The notes under the pieces: model-generated | What the model was told of the DNA's origin: nothing | Databases searched by the model: none | What the model saw: the letters and a program-made list of their open reading frames with translations, nothing else | In this document: one piece after another, positions 1-6,780 of the stretch | Position numbering within the stretch: position 1 is the stretch's first letter | Layout of the letters: the number at the start of each line of letters is the position of its first letter | NCBI GenBank assembly: GCA_016200035.1 | Contig: JACQFM010000058.1 | Span: 1-10,215, forward strand | DNA from: Nitrososphaerota archaeon | Lineage (GTDB): Archaea; Thermoproteota; Nitrososphaeria; Nitrososphaerales; Nitrosopumilaceae | Length of the DNA stretch: 10,215 bases | Direction: 5' to 3' | Made by a program: the position numbers and the translations under genes

Positions 1-335
1 CCATGCCCACCTTCCAATTTTGGGATACGAACACCCATTACGTTCTTTGATCTAACTTGCAATTTGCTTAGCTGCGGGATCTTCATAGCCTCATTTTCCA
101 GTCGCATGGAACCTGCAAGCATCTCTGCCATTCGAACACTTTCATAGCCCTTCAGCAGCTCAGATTGTAAGCTACTTCGCAATGCTGTTGCAGTTTTCGT
201 TGTGTTAAAAAATTCTAGAATCAAAGCTTGGCGTTTTAGTTTTAATAGTTTGAGCCCTTTTTTAGCTATAAGAATTCGTCGCTTTGTGCGTATGTACTCC
301 AGACGTGTTGGGCGTATGTTAATTGCTGATGGCAT
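1..335 (-). CDS. atpD: A-type ATP synthase subunit D, N-terminal part (runs off the left edge)
   Basis: This is the central-stalk rotor subunit, which sits as a long helical hairpin inside the A3B3 head and couples c-ring rotation to catalysis. My translation from the ATG at 335-333 begins MPSAINIRPTRLEYIRTKRR and continues with a Lys/Leu-rich helix (AKKGLKLLKLKRQALILEFF), typical of the N-terminal helix of V/A-type subunit D. About 111 codons are visible without a stop, and the frame is open at position 1. The family is usually around 200-215 aa, so roughly half is missing. The start follows the atpB stop by 3 nt and has the best ribosome binding site of the operon, GGAGGAG, which also encodes the last atpB codons. 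It is probably co-transcribed and coupled to atpB. The identification is firm; only the C-terminus is unseen. Confidence 0.95.
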   Translation of the reverse strand, partial: MPSAINIRPTRLEYIRTKRRILIAKKGLKLLKLKRQALILEFFNTTKTATALRSSLQSELLKGYESVRMAEMLAGSMRLENEAMKIPQLSKLQVRSKNVMGVRIPKLEGGH

Positions 336-338
336 TAT

Positions 339-1730
339 TCATTCTCCTCCTTCCAAAGTTTTCTTCGCATATTTTGCAATGAGCTCTGGTTTGATACGAT
401 TCATTTCCGACTCGGTAAGACCACTTAGCAACTCCCATCCTATATCTAAGGTCTGTTCAATAGAGCGATTTTCATCTAGTCCCTGATTTACAAAACTTCG
501 TTCAAATCGGTTAGCAATTTTTAGAAACTTTCTATCCAAATCGCTCAGAGCTTCCTCACCAACTATTGCTGCTAATGCCCTTGCATCCTTACCCTGGGCA
601 TAAGTTGCATAGAGCTGGTCTGCAAGGCTTCTATGATCTTCTCTTGTTCGTCCTTTTCCAATGCCCTGGTTCATCAAGCGTGAAAGACTTGTTAAAACAT
701 CTACTGGTGGATGAATGTCTGCTCTATGCAAGTCTCTGCTCATCACTATCTGACCTTCTGTAATGTAACCTGTAAGGTCAGGTATTGGATGTGTAATGTC
801 GTCAGCAGGCATTGTGAGAATTGGAATCTGTGTTACGGAACCCTTTCTACCTTTTATCTTGCCAGCGCGCTCATAAATTGAAGCAAGGTCAGTATACATG
901 TAACCAGGATACCCTCTTCTTCCTGGCACCTCTTCGCGAGCTGCAGAGATTTCCCTTAATGCTTCGCAATAATTTGTCATATCAGTCAATATGACAAGAA
1001 CATGCATTTCACGTTCATAGGCAAGAAACTCAGCAGTTGTCAAGGCAAGTCGTGGTGTAAGTATACGTTCCATCGAGGGATCCGATGATAGATTTAAAAA
1101 CAAAACAGTTCTGCCAAGCGCACCGCTTTCTTCAAATTGTTTTACAAAGAAGTTTGCTTCTTCACTAGTAATTCCAATCGCAGCAAATACAACGGAGAAA
1201 CTTTCGGATGCACTAAGAACCTTTGCTTGTCTGGCAATTTGTGCCGCAAGCAAATTGTGTGGAAGACCAGAACCAGAAAATATTGGAAGTTTCTGACCCC
1301 TTACAAGAGTATTCATTCCATCAACGTTGGACATTCCTGTCTGGATGAATTCTGACGGTTCTTCTCTAGAATACGGATTGATGCCTGAACCTACCAGATC
1401 AATTCTTTGTTTTGAAACAATCTTCGGTCCGTTGTCTTTTGGGTTTCCTAGTCCATCAAATACTCTTCCAAGCATTTCGTCAGACACTGATAACTTTGCT
1501 GTTTCGCCAAGGAATTTTGTTGAAGTTCCCTCTGTAGTCAGTCCCGGCGTGGCACCAAAGACCTGCACAATTGCCAAACCCTGCCTGGTATCGAGAACCT
1601 GGCCCTGTCGTCTTTGTCCGTTGACAAGTTTTATCTCTACCATCTCACCGTACGCAGCATTATCTACTCCTTCTACAAATATCAGCGGTCCTGCTATCTT
1701 TGATAATGTTTTGAACGCAACTCCAGACAT
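339..1730 (-). CDS. atpB: A-type ATP synthase subunit B (non-catalytic nucleotide-binding subunit)
   Basis: This 463-aa subunit alternates with subunit A in the A3B3 head and is regulatory and structural rather than catalytic. A beta-barrel N-terminal domain (about 1-80) is followed by the nucleotide-binding domain. The P-loop position is degenerate (FSGSGLPHN, residues 151-159) and lacks the GKT of true Walker A motifs, as is normal for archaeal B subunits. The family signature around residues 256-290 is clear (EALREISAAREEVPGRRGYP, then YERAG). Length is normal. The ATG at 1730 lies two bases after the atpA stop, and a GGAGGT sequence 12 nt upstream, inside the end of atpA, may serve as ribosome binding site. 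The downstream neighbour is atpD. Nothing is truncated or unusual. Confidence 0.98.
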   Translation of the reverse strand: MSGVAFKTLSKIAGPLIFVEGVDNAAYGEMVEIKLVNGQRRQGQVLDTRQGLAIVQVFGATPGLTTEGTSTKFLGETAKLSVSDEMLGRVFDGLGNPKDNGPKIVSKQRIDLVGSGINPYSREEPSEFIQTGMSNVDGMNTLVRGQKLPIFSGSGLPHNLLAAQIARQAKVLSASESFSVVFAAIGITSEEANFFVKQFEESGALGRTVLFLNLSSDPSMERILTPRLALTTAEFLAYEREMHVLVILTDMTNYCEALREISAAREEVPGRRGYPGYMYTDLASIYERAGKIKGRKGSVTQIPILTMPADDITHPIPDLTGYITEGQIVMSRDLHRADIHPPVDVLTSLSRLMNQGIGKGRTREDHRSLADQLYATYAQGKDARALAAIVGEEALSDLDRKFLKIANRFERSFVNQGLDENRSIEQTLDIGWELLSGLTESEMNRIKPELIAKYAKKTLEGGE

Positions 1731-1732
1731 AT

Positions 1733-3499
1733 TTAATTAGAAACCTCCGCTAAAAGACTAGCAAACTGGTCATCCATGTCGACTTTAATTTCATTAATTA
1801 GTCGCTCTACTTTATCCTCTGGTGTCCATTTTATTTTCGATATCATTTTTCTCACTTCAAGTGCGCCTATCTTTGATGATGGAATTCCCTTCTTTATTGC
1901 ATCAGCTTCCTTTTTGCCAAATTCTAAAATGATGGCTAGCATCTGATGCTGTTTCTTAATTGAAGTATAGGTATCTATTTCATCATATGCACTTTGTTGT
2001 AGATAGTCCTCTCTTATGGATCGCGCTGTATCCAAAACACCCTTCTCAGGTTCAGGCAACGCGTCATAGCCAACCAACTGAACAATTTCTTGCAACTCGG
2101 ATTCTCTTTGTAAAATCTCCAAGGCCTCCTTCCTATGACTAATCCATTCCTTGCTTACATTATTCTTGTACCAGTCGTTCATATCATCAGCGTATAATGA
2201 ATAACTCGTTAACCAGTTAATGGATGGAAAGTGTCTTCTAGAAGCCAAATTTGCATCCAGTGCCCAGAATACCCTTGTTACTCTTAGCGTGTTTTGCGAT
2301 ACCGGTTCTGAAAAATCTCCACCAGGAGGCGATACGGCTCCAACTAAAGTTAGAGAACCCATTCGTTCTTCCGGAGAAACTATGATGGACTTGCCTCCTC
2401 TTTCGTAAAATTCTGACAATTTTCTTCCAAGATACGCGGGGTATCCTTCTTCACCCGGCATTTCCTCCAATCTTCCTGAAATTTCCCTGAGTGCTTCGGC
2501 CCATCTAGATGTGCTGTCCGCCATTAGCGCCACACCATACCCCATATCGCGATAATATTCACCCATTGTTATTCCAGTGTAAATGCTTGCTTCGCGTGCA
2601 GCAACTGGCATGTTAGATGTATTAGCAACAAGAATTGTACGCTCCATCAACGGACGTTTTGACTTGGGGTCTTCTAGCTTTGGAAAATTTGTAAGAACTT
2701 CGGTCATCTCATTTCCTCTCTCGCCACACCCGACATAGACTATGACATTGCTATCCGCCCACTTTGCAAGCTGTTGTTGGGTAACTGTCTTTCCACTTCC
2801 AAAAGGACCCGGAATGGCTGCAGTTCCTCCTTTTGCTACTGGGAAAAATGTATCCAGAACTCGTTGACCTGTAAGCAGTGGTTCCTCTGGTGGAAGTTTG
2901 CGCAGAACAGGCCTTGGTGACCGAACCATCCACCAATTTGACAATCCTATATCTATCTTTGAGCTATTTGATTGCACAGTTGCAACAATTTCATTGACGG
3001 TGAATTTGCCTTCTGATATTTCTGTGAGTTTACCATTAACTTCAAATGGAATCATTATTTTGTGTTTTATTAGCGGCGTCTCCTGAACTTCGCCAATAAT
3101 TTCTCCTTGTGATACATCGCTACTTTTTTTCTTGATGGGTATGAACTCCCATTTTTTCTGCTGATCTAGTGCGGGAATAGTTTTTCCCCTGCCAATAAAA
3201 TCTCCACTCTGTGCCCTTAGGACATCTAGAGGTCTTTGAATTCCATCATAAATGGATTTTAAGAGCCCCGGACCAAGCTGAATGGAAAGTGGTCGCTTTG
3301 TATTGACGACCTTTTCTCCAGGTCGCAATCCCGTAGTATCTTCATAAACTTGTACCGTGGCTTTGTTACCTTCAAGACGAATTATTTCTCCGACCAGTCC
3401 AAGTTCTCCGATTCTTACAACATCATACATTTTTGCATCTTCAAGACCACTTGCTACTACAACTGGTCCTGAAATGCGTGAGACTATAGCATCTACCAA
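1733..3499 (-). CDS. atpA: A-type ATP synthase subunit A (catalytic subunit)
   Basis: This 588-aa catalytic subunit makes or hydrolyses ATP at the A/B interface of the soluble head. The N-terminal barrel (about 1-70) is followed by the bulge or non-homologous domain characteristic of A subunits (about 110-190), then the Walker A loop GPFGSGKT at 231-238. The GER motif has the presumed catalytic Glu at 260, and MADSTSRWAEALREISGR spans about 326-343. The C-terminus is helical. No intein interrupts the P-loop region, where inteins are found in some archaeal homologues. The start is TTG at 3499-3497: in that frame a TAA lies nine codons upstream with no ATG, GTG or TTG between, so TTG is the only ordinary choice. 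No Shine-Dalgarno sequence is visible. The gene begins 7 nt after the atpF stop. Confidence 0.98.
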   Translation of the reverse strand: MVDAIVSRISGPVVVASGLEDAKMYDVVRIGELGLVGEIIRLEGNKATVQVYEDTTGLRPGEKVVNTKRPLSIQLGPGLLKSIYDGIQRPLDVLRAQSGDFIGRGKTIPALDQQKKWEFIPIKKKSSDVSQGEIIGEVQETPLIKHKIMIPFEVNGKLTEISEGKFTVNEIVATVQSNSSKIDIGLSNWWMVRSPRPVLRKLPPEEPLLTGQRVLDTFFPVAKGGTAAIPGPFGSGKTVTQQQLAKWADSNVIVYVGCGERGNEMTEVLTNFPKLEDPKSKRPLMERTILVANTSNMPVAAREASIYTGITMGEYYRDMGYGVALMADSTSRWAEALREISGRLEEMPGEEGYPAYLGRKLSEFYERGGKSIIVSPEERMGSLTLVGAVSPPGGDFSEPVSQNTLRVTRVFWALDANLASRRHFPSINWLTSYSLYADDMNDWYKNNVSKEWISHRKEALEILQRESELQEIVQLVGYDALPEPEKGVLDTARSIREDYLQQSAYDEIDTYTSIKKQHQMLAIILEFGKKEADAIKKGIPSSKIGALEVRKMISKIKWTPEDKVERLINEIKVDMDDQFASLLAEVSN

Positions 3500-3506
3500 A
3501 TCATCA

Positions 3507-3854
3507 TCAATCCATTTTGATACTTATTCCCAAAACCCTCTTTGCTAGGGAAGATAGCGATTCCTCTTTTATGTTGCCCTCAAGGGCTGGCATGAATAAC
3601 ACTAGTGGTTCTATTGATGCTTCGACTTTTGCTCTGAATGCAGGAGGAAGTGTGTGTCGCATAGATTCACTAGCAATTATTAAGGAACAGTCGCCAGAAG
3701 AAAAAAGACGCTGCATTGTTTTGCTAGATTCTTCACCACTAACGACAAATGTATCATCAATTCCTAGAAGACGATATCCAATAACGAGCTCTCGTTCTCC
3801 CACTATGGCTATCCTACTGGCCCCAGATTTTTGTTTAGGCGTTTTTTCACTCAT
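3507..3854 (-). CDS. atpF: A-type ATP synthase subunit F
   Basis: This small central-stalk subunit (115 aa) binds subunit D and takes part in coupling and regulation of the rotor. The visible family hallmark is the Rossmann-like N-terminal strand followed by a GERELVIGYRLLGI segment (about 19-32). After it come a short acidic stretch (GEESSK), a second beta-alpha unit (CSLIIASE), and a Pro-rich turn before the C-terminal helix. Length is normal for the family, with a slightly extended Lys-rich N-terminus of about 12 residues. The ATG at 3854 lies inside the end of atpC, with 8 nt of overlap, and no Shine-Dalgarno precedes it. Translational coupling to atpC is therefore likely. Position between C and A matches the usual archaeal order. 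Confidence 0.93.
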   Translation of the reverse strand: MSEKTPKQKSGASRIAIVGERELVIGYRLLGIDDTFVVSGEESSKTMQRLFSSGDCSLIIASESMRHTLPPAFRAKVEASIEPLVLFMPALEGNIKEESLSSLAKRVLGISIKMD

Positions 3855-4914
3855 ATAGCAACATCGAACTTATCTGTTCGTTTGAAAGATTGTAGCGCTT
3901 TCCATAGGCTATTCTCATGATATTTTCACGTTCGTGTTCTGCACTGATTACAAAATGAAATATTGTTCCTATAGAAAGTACAATGTTTTTTAATTTTTTT
4001 ACATACGTTGAGGTGATGAATTTATCCAAAGCTACTTCAAAATCAATCAAACTATTTGTCTTTTTGTACTGAGCCAGCTCTTGGCCTAATGCAAAGTGAA
4101 CCTCGATTTTGCTCACAAATTCTGCCATGTTCTTTATTCCATACATTTCTATTAGCGCAGTCATTGGAATCTTTCCTCCTTCAACAAGGTGTCTACCAAC
4201 TATTTCCTTATCCAGATTGGATTCCTTTGACTTCAAAAGGGTTAGAGCATTCTTCTTATCTATCTCGGTTCTTACAAGTTCCCTAATCGTACCTTCATCA
4301 CCTTGGAAGAACTTGAGAGAGTCAAGTAGATTCTGATAATAATAGCCTTGCAGAGAGGTCATCATAGGTGCAAGGTCGCCTGTCTTTTGGTAGGTATCTA
4401 AATGCTGCATTAGTATTGTTCCGTAATTGTATTTTACAAGTTGATTTACCACCCCTTCAACTCCTGATTGTGAAAGAATAATTTTTATCTCATCGTGTGG
4501 AATGTTTCCAGCAGAAATTCCAGCTGGAAAGTTACGACTAGAAACTAAAAATGGTTCTGTCTCCGTTATTGTTCTGCCCATGCTTTTTGAAGAAAGGATT
4601 AGTCCTATGTTGTGAATATCCCATTTTAACAAATAAGCTCTGATTGCGGTTCTTCCACTAAATGGCGTTGCCTCTAAGGAAATCTTGTTTATCTCAACCA
4701 GATGACGGTTAAGGGCCACTTCCAAAAGTTCTGGCGGTTGATGTACCGATGCAGCTCTTTCAATCTCTGGTCCGTACCATGTTGATTCTAACATTTTTGT
4801 CATCTCAAAAATATCCTTTGCTCTAACCAGGTTTTGTATAAAGTCTTGAGAAAGAAGATTAGCTGAAATTGCCTGCAGTCTGCCAAAAGAAGAAGAGTAT
4901 TGTGATGTTGGCAT
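3847..4914 (-). CDS. atpC: A-type ATP synthase subunit C (rotor adaptor, V-ATPase d homologue)
   Basis: This 355-aa subunit is the all-helical funnel-shaped adaptor that seats the central stalk on the c-ring. Features consistent with the family are the near-complete absence of beta-type sequence, repeated helical segments, and motifs such as RAYLLKWDIHNI (about 89-100) and an IRELVRTEIDKKNALTLL-type helix near residues 210-230. Length is typical (about 330-360 aa). The start ATG overlaps the atpE stop by one base (TAATG), and a weak GGAG lies about 11 nt upstream in the end of atpE. The gene order E-C-F-A supports the call. Individual residues are less conserved in this subunit than in A or B, so the assignment rests on overall pattern plus position. 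Confidence 0.93.
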   Translation of the reverse strand: MPTSQYSSSFGRLQAISANLLSQDFIQNLVRAKDIFEMTKMLESTWYGPEIERAASVHQPPELLEVALNRHLVEINKISLEATPFSGRTAIRAYLLKWDIHNIGLILSSKSMGRTITETEPFLVSSRNFPAGISAGNIPHDEIKIILSQSGVEGVVNQLVKYNYGTILMQHLDTYQKTGDLAPMMTSLQGYYYQNLLDSLKFFQGDEGTIRELVRTEIDKKNALTLLKSKESNLDKEIVGRHLVEGGKIPMTALIEMYGIKNMAEFVSKIEVHFALGQELAQYKKTNSLIDFEVALDKFITSTYVKKLKNIVLSIGTIFHFVISAEHERENIMRIAYGKRYNLSNEQISSMLLYE

Positions 4915-5480
4915 TATAGCACTTTCTCCATCAGACGGCTCTTAACCTCATCCTCATGAGTTCGTAAAAGTTCTTCAAACGTTAAATCAAGTTCTATTGT
5001 GCCCTTCTTATTTTCTGCTACTATTCCACCCAAAGTCTGAATCGGAGAACCAACTGTAACATTCAATTCTTTTAGAAGAGCACGATCCCCTTCATTACAA
5101 TGAACCACAATATCCTGACCTAACTTTTTTTTTGAGACATTGACCATAGTCTCTAGTGTTTTTTTATACTGGGGGGTTTTTGCGTAGTCTTTTAATTTCT
5201 CTTTGATAACAATAAATGCAGAACCTAAATTCGTGTTTATAGCCTCAAAGAGAATCTTTTTTGCTTGCAACCTAGCAGCCTCGACTATTCTGGCACTCTC
5301 TTTTTCAGACTTTAATTTTGCTTCATTTGCAAAGCGGTTTCTCATCTCTTTAATACTAGCGTCCATTTTTTGTTTCATGGAGTCTTTTGCCCCCGATAAT
5401 TCCTTGCCAAGACTTTCTAGATCTTTTCTTTTTCTTTCCTGTATCTCAGCAATTAGAGTCTCTATGGTCAAATGTGACAT
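4914..5480 (-). CDS. atpE: A-type ATP synthase subunit E (peripheral stalk)
   Basis: This 188-aa stator subunit forms the peripheral stalk that holds the A3B3 head still against rotation. Residues 1 to about 85 are a highly charged helix rich in Lys, Glu and Ala, a probable coiled coil (for example ESARIVEAARLQAKKILFEA). A mixed alpha/beta C-terminal domain follows (about 100-188), containing the GGIVAEN and TIELDLTFEELL segments that are usual for the head-binding part of subunit E. The ATG at 5480 lies 3 nt after the atpK stop, which is doubled in frame (TAG TAA). No Shine-Dalgarno is visible. In other archaea E pairs with a coiled-coil subunit H (G); no such gene is in this window. Confidence 0.94.
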   Translation of the reverse strand: MSHLTIETLIAEIQERKRKDLESLGKELSGAKDSMKQKMDASIKEMRNRFANEAKLKSEKESARIVEAARLQAKKILFEAINTNLGSAFIVIKEKLKDYAKTPQYKKTLETMVNVSKKKLGQDIVVHCNEGDRALLKELNVTVGSPIQTLGGIVAENKKGTIELDLTFEELLRTHEDEVKSRLMEKVL

Positions 5481-5483
5481 TTA

Positions 5484-5825
5484 CTATAGTATACCGAGTA
5501 ATAGAATTATGCCGAGCACAAAACCAATTATCCAAAGAGTTTCTGGAATGACAAAGAAGAATAACACTTGACCAAATTTTTCCGGTTTTTCCGCTATTAT
5601 ACCCATGCCAGCAGCACCAATTCCTTGTTGGGCATTACCAGTACCTATCAAACCTCCAGCTATTGCAATTGCTGCGGCTATTGCTAACAGTGGTTTTGTT
5701 AATCCTGAAGTAGCAGAGGTTGTAGTTTCTGCAAACGCTTGAGTTGAAAAGATAGTAAAAATCGCGATCATTAACCCTCCTACTATGACAACAGCTGAAA
5801 GATTCGCTCTTCGGTTCCACGCCAT
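5484..5825 (-). CDS. atpK: A-type ATP synthase c-ring proteolipid (subunit K) with predicted signal peptide
   Basis: This subunit forms the membrane rotor ring that carries the translocated ion. From the ATG at 5825 it is 113 aa. A TTG immediately upstream is an alternative start giving one extra residue, and a TAA precedes that. Residues 1-32 look like a signal peptide: two Arg, a hydrophobic core, then AFA before a Thr-rich stretch, so cleavage after Ala32 is plausible. The mature part, about 80 aa, is one hairpin: helix 1 (about 45-78, GNAQQGIGAAGMGIIAEKPE ending in the polar loop) and helix 2 (about 86-113). The ion-binding carboxylate is Glu95 in PET, with Gln66/Gln67 on helix 1. This is a single hairpin, not a duplicated one. 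It is first gene of the operon. Confidence 0.95.
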   Translation of the reverse strand: MAWNRRANLSAVVIVGGLMIAIFTIFSTQAFAETTTSATSGLTKPLLAIAAAIAIAGGLIGTGNAQQGIGAAGMGIIAEKPEKFGQVLFFFVIPETLWIIGFVLGIILLLGIL

Positions 5826-5849
5826 CAATTATGGCTTCATTATATGGGG

Positions 5850-5859
5850 TATTTTAATT
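5850..5859 (-). promoter_or_regulatory. Candidate TATA box of the ATP synthase operon
   Basis: On the minus strand the sequence AATTAAAATA is centred about 29 nt before the atpK ATG. That is the spacing expected of an archaeal TATA element driving a leaderless or very short-leader transcript. No ribosome binding site precedes atpK, which agrees. Other AT-rich boxes lie further upstream in the same spacer, so this is the best-placed but not the only candidate. Confidence 0.45.
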
Positions 5860-5889
5860 TTTTATTAGTAGTTTTGAACAGTAGCATTA

Positions 5890-5902
5890 GAAAACTATTT
5901 TC
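5890..5902. repeat. Short perfect inverted repeat (GAAAA-3 nt-TTTTC)
   Basis: The sequence GAAAACTATTTTC is a perfect 5-bp inverted repeat with a 3-nt centre, placed about 65-77 nt upstream of atpK. It could be an operator-type site for a dimeric regulator or a weak hairpin. It is short and AT-rich, so a chance origin is quite possible. Confidence 0.3.
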
Positions 5903-5992
5903 CTTTGTACATCCTGAGTATTTCCTAACTATTTTTAAAATTAATATTATTTTATAACAAGTGTTTTGAGAATAGCAGTTGTATAGGATGCA

Positions 5993-6694
5993 CTACCATG
6001 GATATAGCTGTTTTTTTGAATCAGCGTCTGTTACGCTGATTGCTTTCGTAGGGCATGTCTGGGCTGCATCAAGTATTTTTTCTGGTTTGGCCCCACGCTG
6101 ATTTATCACATTTGACTTTGGATTCACTCTAACATTCTTGTCTACCTGAAAGACTGTAGGGGCTATTGTCTCGCAGCTACAACATCCTATGCAACGACTG
6201 TGGTCCACGTTTACGGAAACATCTACATCAACTGCTTCTTGGAGAGGTTCAGAATCATTAACCTTAGCATCTCCTCGTGTTCTTTCATAATACTCCCAAA
6301 AAGTTTTTTCATAATATCTCCAAAAGTCTTGATAGGCAGACTCTGTTTCCTTCGTATATCTCCCCCAATCCTCTTCTGGCGGTTTGTCCGTTGGTTTAGC
6401 TCCCCACCAAGATTGTTCTCCCGAAAAATCATGTTTTTTACTTGATTTTTTTTCTTGGTACTTCCAAGAACCAGTGTTTTGAGAGCTATGTGGATTTGAA
6501 CCAATTGCTCTCTTGTGTTCAGCTCGTAAGAATTGATAGGCCTCTGTTATTTCCTTAAATTTTTGACCATTTGTTTCTGACATGTTTTTGTCTGGATGAA
6601 ATTGTAATGCAAGTCTTCTATAGGAAGATTTTACTTCCTTGAACGTGACGTCGTTTCCAACACCTAAAATCTGGCGGCATTGGTAGCTATTCAT
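5993..6694 (-). CDS. DnaJ-ferredoxin fusion protein (DnaJ-Fer)
   Basis: This is a 233-aa two-domain protein. Residues about 3-65 are a J-domain with the diagnostic HPD tripeptide at 33-35, which stimulates Hsp70 (DnaK) ATPase. The middle (about 70-150) is low-complexity: a Ser/Lys-rich part, then a segment very rich in Trp and Tyr (about 107-140). The C-terminal part (about 160-225) is a ferredoxin-like domain with Cys168, 171 and 174 (CIGCCSC, with an extra Cys at 172) and Cys214 followed by Pro, enough for one [4Fe-4S] cluster. No Gly/Phe region or DnaJ zinc-finger domain is present. J-domain/ferredoxin fusions are known from Thaumarchaeota and plant plastids, where transfer between the two lineages has been proposed. 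The actual client is unknown. The ATG at 6694 suits a leaderless transcript. Confidence 0.93.
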   Translation of the reverse strand: MNSYQCRQILGVGNDVTFKEVKSSYRRLALQFHPDKNMSETNGQKFKEITEAYQFLRAEHKRAIGSNPHSSQNTGSWKYQEKKSSKKHDFSGEQSWWGAKPTDKPPEEDWGRYTKETESAYQDFWRYYEKTFWEYYERTRGDAKVNDSEPLQEAVDVDVSVNVDHSRCIGCCSCETIAPTVFQVDKNVRVNPKSNVINQRGAKPEKILDAAQTCPTKAISVTDADSKKQLYPW

Positions 6695-6714
6695 TGATTA
6701 TTACACGTCAAACT

Positions 6715-6724
6715 ATTTTAAAAA
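6715..6724 (-). promoter_or_regulatory. TATA box of the DnaJ-Fer gene
   Basis: On the minus strand TTTTTAAAAT is centred 25 nt before the DnaJ-Fer ATG, with no Shine-Dalgarno sequence between them. This suggests a separate leaderless transcript although SRP54 ends only 86 nt upstream on the same strand. Confidence 0.5.
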
Positions 6725-6780
6725 GACTTGTAAGTGGTATGAAACGAATTTTATTACAATTAATTCAAGTTATATGTTGC

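Larger units (their letters stand above)
5829..5992. other. AT-rich spacer between DnaJ-Fer and the ATP synthase operon
   Basis: This 164-nt non-coding spacer is the largest gap inside the window. Read on the minus strand it holds two strong AT clusters at about 5929-5957 (TTATAAAATAAT and TTTTAAAAATAG), more than 100 nt before atpK, as well as the proximal TATA candidate at 5850-5859. A small inverted repeat lies between them. I see no credible ORF: the only open stretch after an ATG is five codons (5912-5895). The distal cluster could start a longer atp leader or simply mark the end of the DnaJ-Fer transcript. Confidence 0.6.

Noticed and set aside
202..486. Plus-strand ORF opposite atpD/atpB
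   Set aside because: It is a shadow of two well-identified minus-strand genes; composition and sequence resemble no protein family.
1327..1740. Plus-strand ORF of 137 codons opposite atpB
   Set aside because: It lies wholly opposite the conserved N-terminal region of subunit B and has no promoter or recognisable motif.
2751..2936. Alternate-frame ORF within atpA on the same strand
   Set aside because: It spans the Walker A region of the real gene in another frame and has no start signal.
1733..3499. Search for an intein in the atpA P-loop region
   Set aside because: The protein is continuous through Walker A and of normal length, so no intein is present.
3517..3858. Plus-strand ORF nearly exactly antisense to atpF
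   Set aside because: The matching length is an effect of codon bias in atpF; atpF has the family motifs and operon position.
5635..5820. Second minus-strand ORF overlapping atpK
   Set aside because: It is out of frame with a clear proteolipid gene, and its Ser/Asn/Cys-rich product looks random.
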